Assembly: GCA_965221765.1 (NCBI GenBank)
Contig: OZ244911.1
Span: 1,364,001-1,428,000, forward strand
Length of the DNA: 64,000 bases
Source of the DNA: Bin25 sp965221765
GTDB taxonomy: Bacteria; Bacteroidota; Bacteroidia; Flavobacteriales; Flavobacteriaceae
Direction of reading: 5' to 3'
A program made the translations under genes and the position numbers. The notes under the pieces were generated by a model. It was not told the origin of the DNA and did no database searches. It saw only the letters and a program-made list of their open reading frames with translations. Numbering within the stretch: position 1 is the first letter of the stretch; each line of letters begins with the position of its first letter. Positions 27,219-38,394 of this stretch are shown in pieces.

Positions 27219-27955
27219 CAGGCTAGCATCAATTGAGTAAGAAGATAATTGACTATAATGATGACGGTTGAAGTCCAAATAAAAGAGACGGTGGCTGCTT
27301 TTCCTACTTGTAATGAACCTCCTTCGGAAAAATATCCATGATAAGCAGGAATAGTAGCCAGGATAAAAGCAAATACGACTGTTTTGATATAAGCATAAAT
27401 GACATGATATGGTCGAAAATCTTCGGTGACTCCAGCTATAAAATCTGAGGTAGTTCCAAATCCACCATAAACAGCTGCAAGGTATCCTCCATAAATACCA
27501 AAGGCCATGGAAAATGTAATCAAAATGGGATAAATCATCAGGGCTACAATTTTTGGAAAAATCAAATAATTATAGGTGTTGACGCCCATGATTTTTAAGG
27601 CATCAATCTGTTCGGTGACTCTCATCGTGGCAATGGAAGAAGTAATATAAGATCCGACTTTTCCAGCCATGATGATGGAGACTAAAGTGGGGGAAAATTC
27701 TAGAATAATAGATTGTCTAGTGGCAAACCCGACGATGGACTTTGGAATCAATGGATTTTCAATATTTAAAGCCGTCTGAATTGTAACAACCCCTCCAACA
27801 AAAAAAGAAAGAAAAATGACGGTTCCCATGGAACCAATGATCAAAGTATCGATATCTTTTAAAATCAATTGGCGCAGGATAGACCATGGCGTGAACTTTC
27901 CAAATACCCGATAGATCATGATAAGGTAATTCCCAATGTGGAATATGAAATTCAT
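27218..27955 (-). CDS. mlaE: ABC transporter permease, MlaE family
   Basis: The membrane permease of the Mla-type lipid transporter in the inner membrane, 245 residues. About five to six hydrophobic segments are present. Family wording includes FVGGVVTIQTALNIE, RQSIILEFSPTLVSIIMAGKVGSYITSSIATMRVTEQIDALKIMGVNTY, and a C-terminal GKAATVSFIWTS. It is paired with mlaF immediately downstream. Confidence 0.92.
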   Translation of the reverse strand: MNFIFHIGNYLIMIYRVFGKFTPWSILRQLILKDIDTLIIGSMGTVIFLSFFVGGVVTIQTALNIENPLIPKSIVGFATRQSIILEFSPTLVSIIMAGKVGSYITSSIATMRVTEQIDALKIMGVNTYNYLIFPKIVALMIYPILITFSMAFGIYGGYLAAVYGGFGTTSDFIAGVTEDFRPYHVIYAYIKTVVFAFILATIPAYHGYFSEGGSLQVGKAATVSFIWTSTVIIIVNYLLTQLMLA

Positions 27956-28111
27956 CTGTTCAAAATTATGAATAATCGAAATCCAACTGGATGTTCATGA
28001 AAGCATTTGATTTAAATGAGTTATTTATTTACAAGTTAGACCAACAAGAAAATTGAACATGGCAACACCAATACATGATTTAATAAAATGAAATTTATTA
28101 GTTCAATTTCA

Positions 28112-30946
28112 TCAGATATCTTTAAAAGCTTCAATGGGAGGACAAGTACAGATTAGATTTCGATCCCCATAAGCATCATCAATACGTTGAATAGGAGGCC
28201 AATATTTTTTATTTTTTTTACCATTTGGATAAGCTGCTTGATTTCTTGAATAGGGAAAATCCCAACGGTCTGAAGTCACCATCTCGATGGTATGTGGAGC
28301 ATTTTTTAGTAATTGTCGGATTGATGGATCATTGGAAGTGATTTCAGAATGAATTGAAATTAGAGCTTCACAAAACCGATCGATTTCTGAAAGATTTTCA
28401 CTTTCCGTCGGCTCAATCATTAAAGTACCTCTGATTGGAAACGATAATGTGGGACAGTGAAAACCATAATCCATTAAGCGTTTGGCGATATCTGAAGCAT
28501 CGATTTGGAATTTTATAAATGGTCGACAGTCAATAATCAATTCATGGCCTACTCGATGTTGATCTCCTGTAAATACAATAGGGTAGTAATCCTTCAGTCG
28601 ATATTGAATATAATTAGCATTTAAAATGGCCATTTCACTACAACGCTTTAAGTTATGTTTTCCCAATAATCGTATATAGCCATAAGAAATTAAAGAAACT
28701 AAAGGAGATCCATAGGGTGCCGCTGAAATATTGATTGGAGTTGGGGTCTGGTTTTGAGAATTTTCAACACGAGGATCGGGAAGAAAAGCAGCTAAATGCT
28801 GGGCTACACAAATAGGGCCAACACCCGGTCCACCACCTCCATGCGGGATTGCAAATGTTTTATGCAGGTTCAGATGACAAACATCGGCTCCGATGAGAGC
28901 AGGGTTGGTCAATCCAACTTGAGCATTCATATTGGCTCCATCCATATAGACTTGTCCACCATAACGATGTGTTAATTGGGTGATATTTTTAATATTCAAT
29001 CCAAATACGCCATGGGTCGATGGGTATGTAATCATGATTGCCGCTAATTTATTTTTGTATAAGTCAGCTTTGTATTGAAAATCATCCCAATCGATTTCTC
29101 CTTGATTATCTGATTGTACAACCACTACTTTAAGTCCAGCCATAATTGCTGAAGCAGCATTTGTACCATGAGCTGAATCTGGAATCAAACACACATCTCT
29201 ATGAATATCTCCGATACTATTCAAATAAGCTTTAATGACCAATAATCCGGCATATTCTCCTTGAGCTCCAGAATTAGGTTGAAGTGATGTGGCATAAAAA
29301 CCAGTGATTTCAGAAAGGTAGTTTTCTAATTCACGCAATACTTTGTGATATCCAAGTACTTGATTTTTGGGAGCAAATGGATGGAGTGAATTCCAAGAAC
29401 TTTTACTCAAAGGAAGTAATTGGGCTGCAGCATTTAATTTCATAGTACAAGATCCCAAAGCAATCATTGAACTAGTGAGGCTTAAATCTTTATTTTCAAG
29501 TGATTTGATGTATCTCATTAAAGACGTTTCGCTATGGTATTGATTGAATATAGGGTGCTCCATGAATGTTGATGTTCTAGTAAATATTTTTGGCAGTCTC
29601 CCTAAAACATGTATATCATCACTAGTTATTTGCGCTTTTGCAGATTTAAATATTTCGGTAATATCGATAAGATCTTCGTTCGTTGTTATTTCATTGATGG
29701 CGATGCATACCGTTTGTTGATCGACATACCAAAAGTTGATGCCATTGTTCTCAGCAATTGATTTTATTTTTTCAGAATCTGCCCTTATTTGAAGCGTATC
29801 AAAGAGATGATTGTTTAATTGTTGATACCCCATAGAATTTAATTTTTGACTCAGAAGTAATGCCTTTCGGTGAATTTGAGTTGAAATCGATTTGAGACCT
29901 TTTGGTCCATGAAATACACCGTACATGGAAGCCATTACAGCCAATAAAACTTGCGATGTGCAAATATTGGATGTCGCTCGATCTCTTTTGATATGCTGTT
30001 CTCTAGTTTGTAGTGCCATTCGATAAGCTGGTTGTCCACTGTTGTCTTTTGAAAGACCGATAATCCGTCCGGGAAGATGTCGTTTGTATTTATTTAAAGT
30101 TGCAAAATAAGCTGCATGTGGGCCCCCATAACCTAAAGGAATACCAAATCTCTGAGAAGTACCAACCACAGCATCCACACCGTAAGAACCGGGTGGTTTT
30201 AAAATGGCTAAGCTCAATAAATCTGCAGCAACAATTATTGGAATATCAAATGCGTTGGTCTTTTTTTTTAATGCAGATAAATTGGGAATAGCTCCTTTTT
30301 TGCCTGGATATTGAATAATAGCTCCAAAATACGACTGCTCAAAACAAACCAATTCATGATGCCCTATGACAATTTCTATATCAATGGGTTGGGCCCTTGT
30401 TTCTAAAACTTTTATCGTTTGGTTAAAAATATTTGAAGAAACAAAAAACCGATGGGCATTGTGTTTCTTTTTTTCTGGTGAACGTGCTACAAAAAGTAAT
30501 CGCATGGCTTCAGCAGCCGCTGTTGCTTCATCTAACAAAGATGCATTAGCAACTTCCATCCGCGTCAATTCAATAATCATGGTTTGAAAATTTAAAAGAG
30601 CTTCCAATCTTCCTTGGGATATTTCAGATTGATAAGGCGTATAAGCGGTATACCAACCTGGATTTTCAAAAATATTCCGTTGAATAACCGCTGGTAAATA
30701 GGTGGGATGATAGCCCAGTCCAATAAAATTTCTGAATAGATTATTTTTTTGAGATAGTTCTAGCATCAATTGACTATACTCTGATTCAGAAATAGGATTA
30801 GGTAAATCTAATGTCTGGTTTAATCGAATACAAGATGGAATGACTTGATGGATTAGTTGATCGATTGAATCAAGTCCGAGTTTTTTAAGCATTATTGTCA
30901 CTTGTTGATCGTCAGGACCAAGGTGCCTATTCGCAAATGAATCCAA
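28112..30946 (-). CDS. gcvP: Glycine dehydrogenase (decarboxylating), P-protein
   Basis: Full-length (944 residues) P-protein of the glycine cleavage system, which decarboxylates glycine and passes the aminomethyl group to lipoyl-GcvH. The single chain holds both halves. The N-terminal half starts RHLGPD and has YTPYQSEISQGRLEALLNFQT. The C-terminal half has SCTMKLNAAA, GAQGEYAGLL, DSAHGTNAASA and the PLP-Lys loop NLHKTFAIPHGGGGPG (Lys near residue 693). No glycine riboswitch is apparent upstream. Confidence 0.96.
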   Translation of the reverse strand: MDSFANRHLGPDDQQVTIMLKKLGLDSIDQLIHQVIPSCIRLNQTLDLPNPISESEYSQLMLELSQKNNLFRNFIGLGYHPTYLPAVIQRNIFENPGWYTAYTPYQSEISQGRLEALLNFQTMIIELTRMEVANASLLDEATAAAEAMRLLFVARSPEKKKHNAHRFFVSSNIFNQTIKVLETRAQPIDIEIVIGHHELVCFEQSYFGAIIQYPGKKGAIPNLSALKKKTNAFDIPIIVAADLLSLAILKPPGSYGVDAVVGTSQRFGIPLGYGGPHAAYFATLNKYKRHLPGRIIGLSKDNSGQPAYRMALQTREQHIKRDRATSNICTSQVLLAVMASMYGVFHGPKGLKSISTQIHRKALLLSQKLNSMGYQQLNNHLFDTLQIRADSEKIKSIAENNGINFWYVDQQTVCIAINEITTNEDLIDITEIFKSAKAQITSDDIHVLGRLPKIFTRTSTFMEHPIFNQYHSETSLMRYIKSLENKDLSLTSSMIALGSCTMKLNAAAQLLPLSKSSWNSLHPFAPKNQVLGYHKVLRELENYLSEITGFYATSLQPNSGAQGEYAGLLVIKAYLNSIGDIHRDVCLIPDSAHGTNAASAIMAGLKVVVVQSDNQGEIDWDDFQYKADLYKNKLAAIMITYPSTHGVFGLNIKNITQLTHRYGGQVYMDGANMNAQVGLTNPALIGADVCHLNLHKTFAIPHGGGGPGVGPICVAQHLAAFLPDPRVENSQNQTPTPINISAAPYGSPLVSLISYGYIRLLGKHNLKRCSEMAILNANYIQYRLKDYYPIVFTGDQHRVGHELIIDCRPFIKFQIDASDIAKRLMDYGFHCPTLSFPIRGTLMIEPTESENLSEIDRFCEALISIHSEITSNDPSIRQLLKNAPHTIEMVTSDRWDFPYSRNQAAYPNGKKNKKYWPPIQRIDDAYGDRNLICTCPPIEAFKDI

Positions 30947-31236
30947 TTTTTATCTGGTTTACAATTAGAAAAGAATAAAATCAAAAGTAAATTAACAAGA
31001 ATCCATTACAGTATTAGATGCCTTTAAATGTTAAAAACTTATCCTATGAAATGATTAGTCTTAGAATCAATAGGTCAAAAAGATTTAATCATGAAAGATT
31101 CATTAGTAACTAAACGATATAAAAGGAATTAAAAGAACGAATAAAAAACAAGGTTGGAGATATTAAAGCTAAAGTCAAAGAATTATATGCCAATACTAAC
31201 ACGCTTTCTGAATTACGTTTCTAATATGCGGGAAGT

Positions 31237-31800
31237 TTGTTAAAGATGTCCATTTTTTTCCGTATGCAACCATCGCTTTCAACCCATGAGCTAGCGGTTC
31301 TTCCAAATCTTCCAGCCTTTCTTTCAAACAGTTGGTGGTCTAGAAATTTTTCTCAAACTTCCACCCCTATCTGCTCTATAGGGTGTAGTTCTAGACTATG
31401 GGGGGTGATTGTTCGATTCAAGCGATGTTTTCGGGGATTTTGAAGTCTTTCGATGGGTGCCATGGGGTTTGCGACCGGCCTGATGATCTGATGGTCTTTG
31501 AAGTCCTTGGCCACTGGTTCTAAAAAGAGAGATTGGCAAGAGTCAACATCAATGACCTCGCTTTGGCTTTTTTAGGGCACCCCAAGGGATAAGCATACAC
31601 GGATTGCTGTACCACCTATTTGCCTACTTGGGGTCGATCCTTTGGAGGCCACCATGATTTTCGAGGAATAGTCATGCGTCCAAACCGGCTCTCGTCTTGG
31701 ACTCCAAAAAGAACTTGTGCTTGGTTCCACACCGATTTTCACGGATTTCATTGACCGTAAACCAAACACTTCCACAGTCCTCATATTTTTATAAACGACT
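31237..31800 (-). pseudogene. IS630-family transposase remnant
   Basis: The minus strand carries scattered pieces of an IS630-type DDE transposase. The C-terminal end is clearest: HSLELHPIEQIG followed by EKFLDHQLFE, the equivalent of the family signature PYSPELNPIE...LREKxxxNxxF with the last catalytic Glu. Next comes a tail ending NKLPAY. Upstream parts (SQSLFLEPVAKDFKDHQII, IPENIA) are in several frames with stops. The window 30947-31236 to its left holds no gene I can support. Confidence 0.65.
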
Positions 31801-32016
31801 GTATTTCAATTATTTAAACCCATCTTTTTTCATTTGCTATTCTAGAATACGGTATTTTAATTTTATCTTTGGAATTATTGATAACGATTACGGTATTCAT
31901 TCACAGAAGCCTCGTCTTTAAAACGCTGGATATCAGTCATATTGAATATTTTAAGTATCGGGTTCTTATGTTTTAATTTATTTAATTATTTCTATCAAGG
32001 CAATTAATTAACGTAT

Positions 32017-33748
32017 ATGGATATCACTCATTTTTTTTAAACCCGAGCTCACCTCACACAAACATTACGAAACTCTCCGGATGTATTTTGTCGAACAAGC
32101 CTCGGCTCAACAAGTCGCCTAGACCTTTGGCTTCACCTACCGAGCCTTCACTTCTTTAGTGAGTGATTTTAAAAAAGAGCTTCAAGAAGATCAGGCGGAT
32201 GATTCTCTTTTTTTGTCCGTAAGAAGAAAGGCAGACCGGTTTCCAAAAGCTTGCCGACCGCCATCAAGATCATCGTGGCTTTAAGAAAAAAAAATCGTTC
32301 GGTGGAAGACATTAAAATCGCGTTGGATGCTCTCGGCCAAACCATTTCAGAGCGAAGTATTCATCTCATTTTAAGAGCCGAAGGTTTTGCTGGCTTACCC
32401 AAGCGAAGCCACCAAGAAAAAAAAGCGATGGGGGCATCGATGATTCTAGCTCCCAAAAGTAGGCGACTTTCTTTTTTAGAAGCCGAATCCTTCAAAGTGG
32501 GGCTCTGGTGGGGTGTTATGCTTTCTGCCGTTGGTGAGGCATTATGGTTTGGATACCATCATCGAACAAAGTCGCTATCCGAAGACCAAGACTATCTCTG
32601 GGGTTTCCTACATTCTGTTTTTTCTCGCTTTGAAGTTGACCAACATCAAGTGTTATAGTGCGGATGATCTCTGCTGTATGGACTGAGGGCTTGGTCTTTT
32701 TGCGGGATGGAACCACTGACCCAAAGCCACTTGGTTTTCATCGTATGCGAGTGGAGTGACGGTCGCCATGAATACAGATTTTTTGAAAAAGATGCATGGT
32801 TTATGGGGCAAAGAGTTGCTCTATGGTGATACGGCCAACTTAGATTTCACGACGATTCCTTATTGGGGTGATGATGAGCATTTAGAAAATCACTGGTCGG
32901 GGAAGCGGAATAAAGCCCTAGCCAGCATGCAAGCGGTGTTAGCTCAAGATTCAGAAATAGGGATCATCCATTATGGGCGGGTAGGGGTCCTCCATCGACA
33001 ACAAAATCAATAGATTTTAGATTTTTATAGGTCTAGGAATCCCAAGCCCCTGCGGTATGTGGTGTTTGATAGCCAGTTCACGAGTTATCAAAATCTGTCG
33101 CGTTTGGATGACGATGGTCTCTTGTTTATTACCATTCGAAGACGGGGAAAACACATGATCCATCGCATCGGCCAATGGCCCAAAACCAGGTGGAAAACCT
33201 TAGGAGTCGAGCGATATTCGAACAAAAAACAAACGCTACAAGTGCACGATGAAAAAGTTTTTTTAAGAGGGTATGATAAAGACCTCCGGCAGATCATCTT
33301 GACCAGCCGTGGAAAAGTCAACCCAGCGGTGATCATCACCAATGATGTTGAAAAGCCCATCGCCCAGATCGTTCAAAAATAGGCGAGACGATGGTTGGTT
33401 GAAAAATCCATCAGCGAGCAGATCGCATTTTTTCATCTCAATCGGAGGTCTTCTTCGATGGTTATCAAAGTCGATTTTGATTTGGTTATGACCCTCTTGG
33501 CTTAGAATCTCTACCGATTGATGGCCCATCCATTCGAAGGCTTTTCCGAGGCAGCGGCCCCAACGTTATTTCAAAAGTTCTTTGCCAATCAAGCCGACGT
33601 GAACATGAACAAAGAGGGCATCGAAGTTGATCTCAAAAAGAAAAGAAACCTACCCTTACTTCTGGACATGATGGATGAGTTCCAAAACTTAAACTATCCC
33701 TTCCTTGGCAACAAAAAAATCCGGTTCTCTGGAGCGTTCTATACCTGA
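32017..33748 (+). pseudogene. DDE transposase of uncertain family, degenerate
   Basis: A long wrecked transposase. The N-terminus includes HKHYETLRMYFVEQASAQQVA and FGFTYRAFTSLVSDFKKEL (helix-turn-helix), then ALRKKNRSVEDIKIALDALG with ILRAEGFAGLPKR at 32251-32400. The core pieces are TANLDFTTIPYWGDDEHLENHW (likely first acidic residue), AVLAQDSEIGIIHYGR, YVVFDSQFTSY and DDDGLLFITIRRRG. The C-terminal region runs to 33748. Stops at several points (for example 33013, 33382) kill it. Its right end cuts the methyltransferase gene at 33753. It resembles IS4/IS1634-superfamily enzymes, but I cannot name the family. Confidence 0.6.
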
Positions 33749-33752
33749 TGGT

Positions 33753-34447
33753 TTACGGTCTATTTTTCGCCGTGAAAATCGGTGTTAACTCCTCCGATAG
33801 TGCTTTTTCGAAGGCAGTGATGGGGGAATCTATTCTGTTTTCATGCAATACATCACCGATTTTTTTGATTTCAACGGCGAGCTCCAACCAGTGGTGTTTT
33901 GAAACTTTCACATTACTAATTAAGGCATTAAAAGCCGAGATATCCACACCCAGTGCATGGATGCCTAATTCGTTGGATTGGACCAGGGTGGTGCCACTAC
34001 CACAAAAAGGATCTAAAACAATATCTCCCGGTTGAAAAAACGGTTGTTTTTTATATTGATCGGTATGGCCATCTAAAAAATACTCAACCAATTGAGGAAT
34101 AAATTTTCCTTTGTAGGGATGAAATCGGTGAACATGCTTGGTGGTATCTTTTTCTCTCAAAGAATCAAACGAAAGATGCCAATTCAAGTCTTGACCTAGT
34201 TTCTTTTTCCATGTCTTTTCTCTGTTTTGAACCGAGTGCTTGTAGTAGTTAACTAATTCATTTTTCTCGATGTAGGTGGTTCCATTAACTCCATGTTTTT
34301 TAATTCGGCCATATTGAATCAAATAGGAGATATTGGTAGGGGGACTTCTTTCTTCAAGTATTTTGAAGCCCAGACACTGGCTTGGTGAATGTTAATCAAC
34401 TCTTGATTCTCTTTAGGAAGAGTTAAAATATCGTCTAAATAAGCCAT
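33753..34447 (-). pseudogene. Site-specific DNA methyltransferase, truncated
   Basis: The N-terminal half of a DNA methyltransferase. The true start is ATG 34447 (MAYLDDILTLPKENQ), and one base is missing in a C5 run (34339-34343 on the plus strand). After that the frame is open from about 34322 to 33753 (YLIQYGRIKKHG, KHVHRFHPYKGKFIPQLVEYFL). Motif I is DPFCGSGTTLVQSNELG, with VDIS beyond it. The NPPY/SPPY catalytic motif and the C-terminal half are gone because the transposase at 32017-33748 replaced them. It is inactive. A restriction partner could be the AlbA_2-type gene or one of the nucleases further right, but no linkage is proven. Confidence 0.7.
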
Positions 34448-34560
34448 CTTTTATTTCAAGTGGCTAAATTAATATGTCGCTCTTAATCTATGAATTCAAT
34501 TGTCGACAAAATATTATATGATTTTTTATGTCGAAATACTATGGGAGATACTCACTAATA

Positions 34561-35801
34561 TCATCCTTGATTTCTTAATCTCCATTCATTAAGGCGATCT
34601 ATCAATGCGTAGGTATAATTGATTTTTTCTATATCCCATTTTAAAGCTCCCTCTGTTTGAATTTTAAGATCATTTAAATCGAATATACTAAACCTTATTC
34701 TATAGTCATGTTTTTCATTAACGGGATTTTGATCTAAGTATTTTTCAAATAGTTCTTTTTCTTTATTAGATTTAAAAAGTAAAATAGGTAATCGATTGTC
34801 TCTTCTGTCTATACTCCTAACGCCACGACCACATTGTATGCCCTTTTTCAGTAGGTCTTCTTTGCTTACTTGTTTAGTGAACTGAAGAAGTAAAAATTCT
34901 ATTGTATCTGCAATTAAAAAGAATCCCCATAGCGGATTTGAAAATTTTGTTGTACGAAAACCTAAACTAGGGTTTGGAATTGTTTCACGAAATTCATCAA
35001 ATGTAATTCCTTCCTTTTTCCAAAGAATCGTTTGATGAAATTTGATTACATAGCAACCTACAGAATGTTTTGGATTCAAACCCATTAAAGCCCATGGTTC
35101 TGGCTTACTTACACCATACTCATTAATCTTGTAAGTAATTGTAAATTCTGGAAAATCTGAATAATACCAAAATTTTTCTTCTTCGATCTGTATCCATTTT
35201 TCTTGTCCTACCAAATGATTTTGAAGATATATTTTCAACCTATCAAGTGGTGTTTTATCTAAACCAAACCGTTCGCGCCACATCCTCTCGATATCATTTG
35301 GGGACGCTACCTTGTTAATTGGTGTGTTAGTGTCCCGAATCCTTGAATAGATTGTTCCTGCATGAATGATTTTCTGACCCCTCATCTTTTTGTTTGATGG
35401 GTATTGATTTTCTAAATAATAAGGTCTTTCTTTTGGATTGTTTTTGATAATGAGTACATCCACTCGTTTCATATCAAACTCGATCTGTTGAAGATATACA
35501 CTAGGAAAGTTTCCTGCAGAAAAACCAGCATCTCTCAAAATATTGATGATTTTATGCTGTTTCCACCAACCGTTATCTACTTGAGACAGCCAATCTTCTT
35601 TTGATAAAGTCCCGTCATTTTCGACTCCATAAATAAGGTACCTATCGCCGTCTTGACGAGCGTTGGCCAGACAAATAATATCATGAACAAAATCTACTTT
35701 TTTTCCTTTGTTGGAGGCAAACGTTTAAAATCCCAATAGTCTCCTTCTTTACTTGAGCCTATCAACTCTTTAATAATTTTTTTTAGATTATGACATTTCA
35801 T
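34561..35801 (-). pseudogene. AlbA_2-type DNA-binding protein, frameshifted
   Basis: A gene of about 413 codons starting at ATG 35801 (MKCHNLKKIIKELIG, DYWDFKRLP). It breaks at a T7 run (35698-35704), where one extra base restores the frame into VDFVHDIICLANARQDGDRYLIYGVEN. This is the signature of AlbA_2/Schlafen-like N-terminal domains (E/DFKR...DIxxxANxxGGxxxxGVxD). The remaining 325 residues are open from 35538 and include YSRIRDTNTPIN and IERMWRERFGLDKTPLDRL, family features seen in standalone AlbA_2 proteins near restriction genes. C-terminal function is unknown. A degraded second copy of the end lies at 40195-40500. Confidence 0.6.
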
Positions 35802-35823
35802 CGTCTTCTTTTCTATTTTTTTG

Positions 35824-36449
35824 TTAATCGCTAAATGATAATCGTTTAATTAAAACCGATTTATGATCGACTGTTACTTCATATTCCAAACGATCTGCTC
35901 TAATTCTAAAAACATGAATGGCTACACTGATATGTATGTCATCGGGTCCATGGCTTATCCCCGAAAGATTGCGATGCTTTTCGTTTTCTTCATACCATCT
36001 AATGAATACAGTGATAACTGATGCATTCCATCTTAAGAGGCAACTTATTGAAGTCATCGAGAACAAACAGCATTGATGGCCAATACGCCAGCGGCTTCTC
36101 GATTTAAAAAGATATTAGGACGAGTAAAATAATTGCGTATCTTCTTTGCAACTTGACGCCATATTTCGAAGTTATCCCTTATAGGTTTAGCTGAAAAGAA
36201 AATAGCTAAAAGACCAGGCCAATAGTCTGAAATAAAATCAATAACCCTGGCAAATGCTGGAAGATCTGCACTAGGCATAATGCTAACGTATTCAAACGTT
36301 TGAGAAAACTCTTTTTCTAAATCAGATTTAAATTTTTCAGATAATTCAATTTCGTCAACCTCTACCAGAGATTTTCCATACGTGTCATCCACTATATAAA
36401 CAATAGGTTTGAACGGTGCCTTAGAATCTATATTTCTAGTGCTTTTCAT
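35824..36449 (-). pseudogene. Hypothetical protein, single frameshift
   Basis: Two overlapping minus-strand frames (36054-36449 and 35824-36066) that join logically near 36060: REAAGVLAINAV from the first continues as LFSMTSISCLLRWN in the second if one base is added. The restored protein would be about 207 residues, with a mid region IDFISDYWPGLLAIFFSAKPI and a C-terminus rich in Ile/Val and Arg. No family recognised. A short coding-like piece (DDVDEIIELVNRSHEKMSKN) precedes it at 36440-36520 and may be a decayed small neighbour. Confidence 0.4.
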
Positions 36450-36623
36450 TTTTTAGATTTTTTGACATTTTCTCATGCGAACGGTTGACAAGTTCGATTA
36501 TTTCGTCGACATCATCTTAACTATCAATACAAGTTATGGAATGAATTGTGTTTTCATACTAGTATCTCAGCGGTGCTTTTCTAATTTTTATCTTGATGTG
36601 TTTTCTCACTTCTTTTAGAATTA

Positions 36624-37043
36624 ATGAAAAACCAACGCACACTTTCTCTAGTTCTGAATCTACTCGAATACGATTCTTTCAAACATCTAAAAGTTAGAAA
36701 AGAAATAAACAATCGGGTCAATAGAATGCTATCAGATAATGATGGCTTTTATCTATTGGCCCATAGTATAGGAGCGATTGGAAAAACAGATTACAAGTTC
36801 AAAAATTATCCTTCTGTAAAATATAGAAGCCATATTGCGTTAAGCTATCCTATATCCCATGAACAAGAGCATAAACATCAAGTGGATGAATTAATCAAAA
36901 TCTTTACTTTTTCCAGACCTTTAGATTCAAAAACAAAACGTTTATATGATTTTTTCATCAGTTCTCGTTCGAAAGGAATTCAAGGGAAGCGAAAGAATCA
37001 TTTCAAAACAAAAGAGCACCATCCTTTTGAAGATTTTTTCTAA
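36624..37043 (+). CDS. Hypothetical basic protein
   Basis: A 139-residue, Lys/His-rich protein, intact, starting MKNQRTLSLVLNLLEYDSFK. It has no signal or membrane segment. RSHIALSYPISHEQEHKHQVDELIK and the basic tail could bind nucleic acid. It is the only plus-strand gene inside a minus-strand defence block. Function not recognised. Confidence 0.5.
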   Translation: MKNQRTLSLVLNLLEYDSFKHLKVRKEINNRVNRMLSDNDGFYLLAHSIGAIGKTDYKFKNYPSVKYRSHIALSYPISHEQEHKHQVDELIKIFTFSRPLDSKTKRLYDFFISSRSKGIQGKRKNHFKTKEHHPFEDFF

Positions 37044-37213
37044 AAAATTTCAAATATCCTTTCCTACTCCCAATATTTTCCATCATGGAACAAAGCAGAC
37101 CATAAAAAAACATGACTGAGACTGTGTCTCTTGAGAATATTCTTTCAAAAGGGGATTAGACAAAAAACGCCATTAATAGTTCATCACAAAATAAAGGCAC
37201 TCTTTGTTAAAGT

Positions 37214-37468
37214 TTACTTTTTACGCCTGATGGTCAATTGACATCTATGATTTGGATAAGGTGGTGGTTTATTGCTAGGGCTATACGTAATATTTTCATC
37301 CGCCTCATCTTTCCAAAAACTCAAGTCTTCTTCATCCCTAATTAGTCCATCATCTACTTTTCGAATCGGTTCATCAGGCAATCCGATATGTTTTTCAATA
37401 ATGGTGTCACCAATTCTTAGTTCGTACCGGCAAACAATGAATTCTTTGTAATCATTTTGTTTATTCAT
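37214..37468 (-). CDS. Hypothetical protein in nuclease operon
   Basis: An 84-residue ORF, acidic then Pro/Arg-rich at the end (PPPYPNHRCQLTIRRKK). It starts five bases after the restored stop of the GIY-YIG gene and so probably belongs to its operon. No family recognised. Position suggests a small accessory or immunity role, which is inference only. Confidence 0.45.
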   Translation of the reverse strand: MNKQNDYKEFIVCRYELRIGDTIIEKHIGLPDEPIRKVDDGLIRDEEDLSFWKDEADENITYSPSNKPPPYPNHRCQLTIRRKK

Positions 37469-37473
37469 ATGAT

Positions 37474-37946
37474 TTATTCTGAATAATTTTTAATCGCTTG
37501 AACAATCTCTTGCAAATCGCCTTGACACCATTCTAAGAGATTATCAAATTGTTCGTGGATATGCTTTTCGGTTTTTCGAAACAAAGGGTTTTCCAACACA
37601 AACTATTTTTATAGCTTCTTAAAGGGTCTCCTATTTGATAAGCATTCAACCTAGCTTTCCAATCTTTAGCAATCCCCCACTTTGAACACATTGGGGAACG
37701 CTGGAGATTAGAAATCACATAAACAAATTTCTTTTCTCGGTAGTCTTTTTCTAAATCGGTGCGTTTCGGCATATCGATTCTGGCGTGTATCTCATTCAAA
37801 TCTTTAAAGATGATATTCCCAAAGTTAGCTTCATCAGTCAATCGTTCCTTGATTAACCGATAAGCATCCATTGAGACATCAATGAAGTCAAAAATAGCCT
37901 TTTCAGATGATGATTTGGTTTTATCCAACAAGTCGAGTATAAGCAC
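37474..37946 (-). pseudogene. GIY-YIG (T5orf172-type) nuclease, frameshifted
   Basis: A nuclease-like protein with the T5orf172/MUG113 version of the GIY-YIG fold: KKFVYVISN, CSKWGIAKDWKARLNAYQIGDPLRSYK (consensus KVGIxxxxxxRLxxxQxGnP). The C-terminal part (FVLENPLFRKTEKHIHEQFDNLLEWCQGDLQEIVQAIK) is in the next frame. A one-base change at an A5 run near 37605-37611 joins them. The expected Lys-Val of the active strand is Lys-Trp, and the N-terminal part before residue 1 may be missing. Such nucleases are the restriction half of several type II systems, and a methyltransferase lies upstream at 39005. A second copy is at 38600-39003. Confidence 0.6.
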
Positions 37947-37992
37947 TTATGATTTGAAATGGATTTTTACCATCAGCGTTGATGACCTTGGT

Positions 37993-38394
37993 CTATGGTT
38001 TGATTTTTTTCGGATTTCTCGATTCAATATATTCTCTTAAATGAGACAACTCTTTTTCTAATGGCAAAACAAATGCATGAATAAAACCATATGTTTCTTT
38101 GAAGTTTAATCGATGATATTGATGGCCTATTCGATTTCGATTAAAAATAGACCATTGAATATAAGGATATTCTTTTTTAATGGAAGAATAAATATCACTG
38201 CTCATTTTCCGCATTTCTTCTAAAATAAGAAAAACTTGAAAACAAATAAGTTTTTGGATTTTTAGGTCAGAAATAAAATCAGATTCTTTTTCGATTAATG
38301 GAATAACAGTATGCCATTCCTTAAAATAAGATTCTATGAGATCACAGCATCGTAGTAACTTCTCTTGTTGGCTTTTGTTCATGGAAAAACTCAA
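37993..38394 (-). CDS. HEPN-domain (HepT-like) ribonuclease toxin
   Basis: A 133-residue all-helical protein of the HEPN/HepT (DUF86-like) type. The RNase signature RxxxxH is seen as RNRIGHQYHRL near residue 96. Before it come KKEYPYIQWSIFN and LKIQKLICFQVFLILEEM, matching the family's helix order. Such toxins cleave RNA and are silenced by an MNT nucleotidyltransferase antitoxin that AMPylates them (type VII toxin-antitoxin). The start overlaps the upstream antitoxin-like gene by about 50 bases. The toxin appears intact. Confidence 0.75.
   Translation of the reverse strand: MSFSMNKSQQEKLLRCCDLIESYFKEWHTVIPLIEKESDFISDLKIQKLICFQVFLILEEMRKMSSDIYSSIKKEYPYIQWSIFNRNRIGHQYHRLNFKETYGFIHAFVLPLEKELSHLREYIESRNPKKIKP

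Noticed and set aside
30947..31236. Glycine riboswitch upstream of gcvP
   Set aside because: No aptamer-like tandem GGAGAG pattern or terminator could be seen upstream of the minus-strand start.
31237..31443. Plus-strand ORF of 68 codons
   Set aside because: The minus strand of the same stretch reads as the C-terminus of an IS630 transposase.
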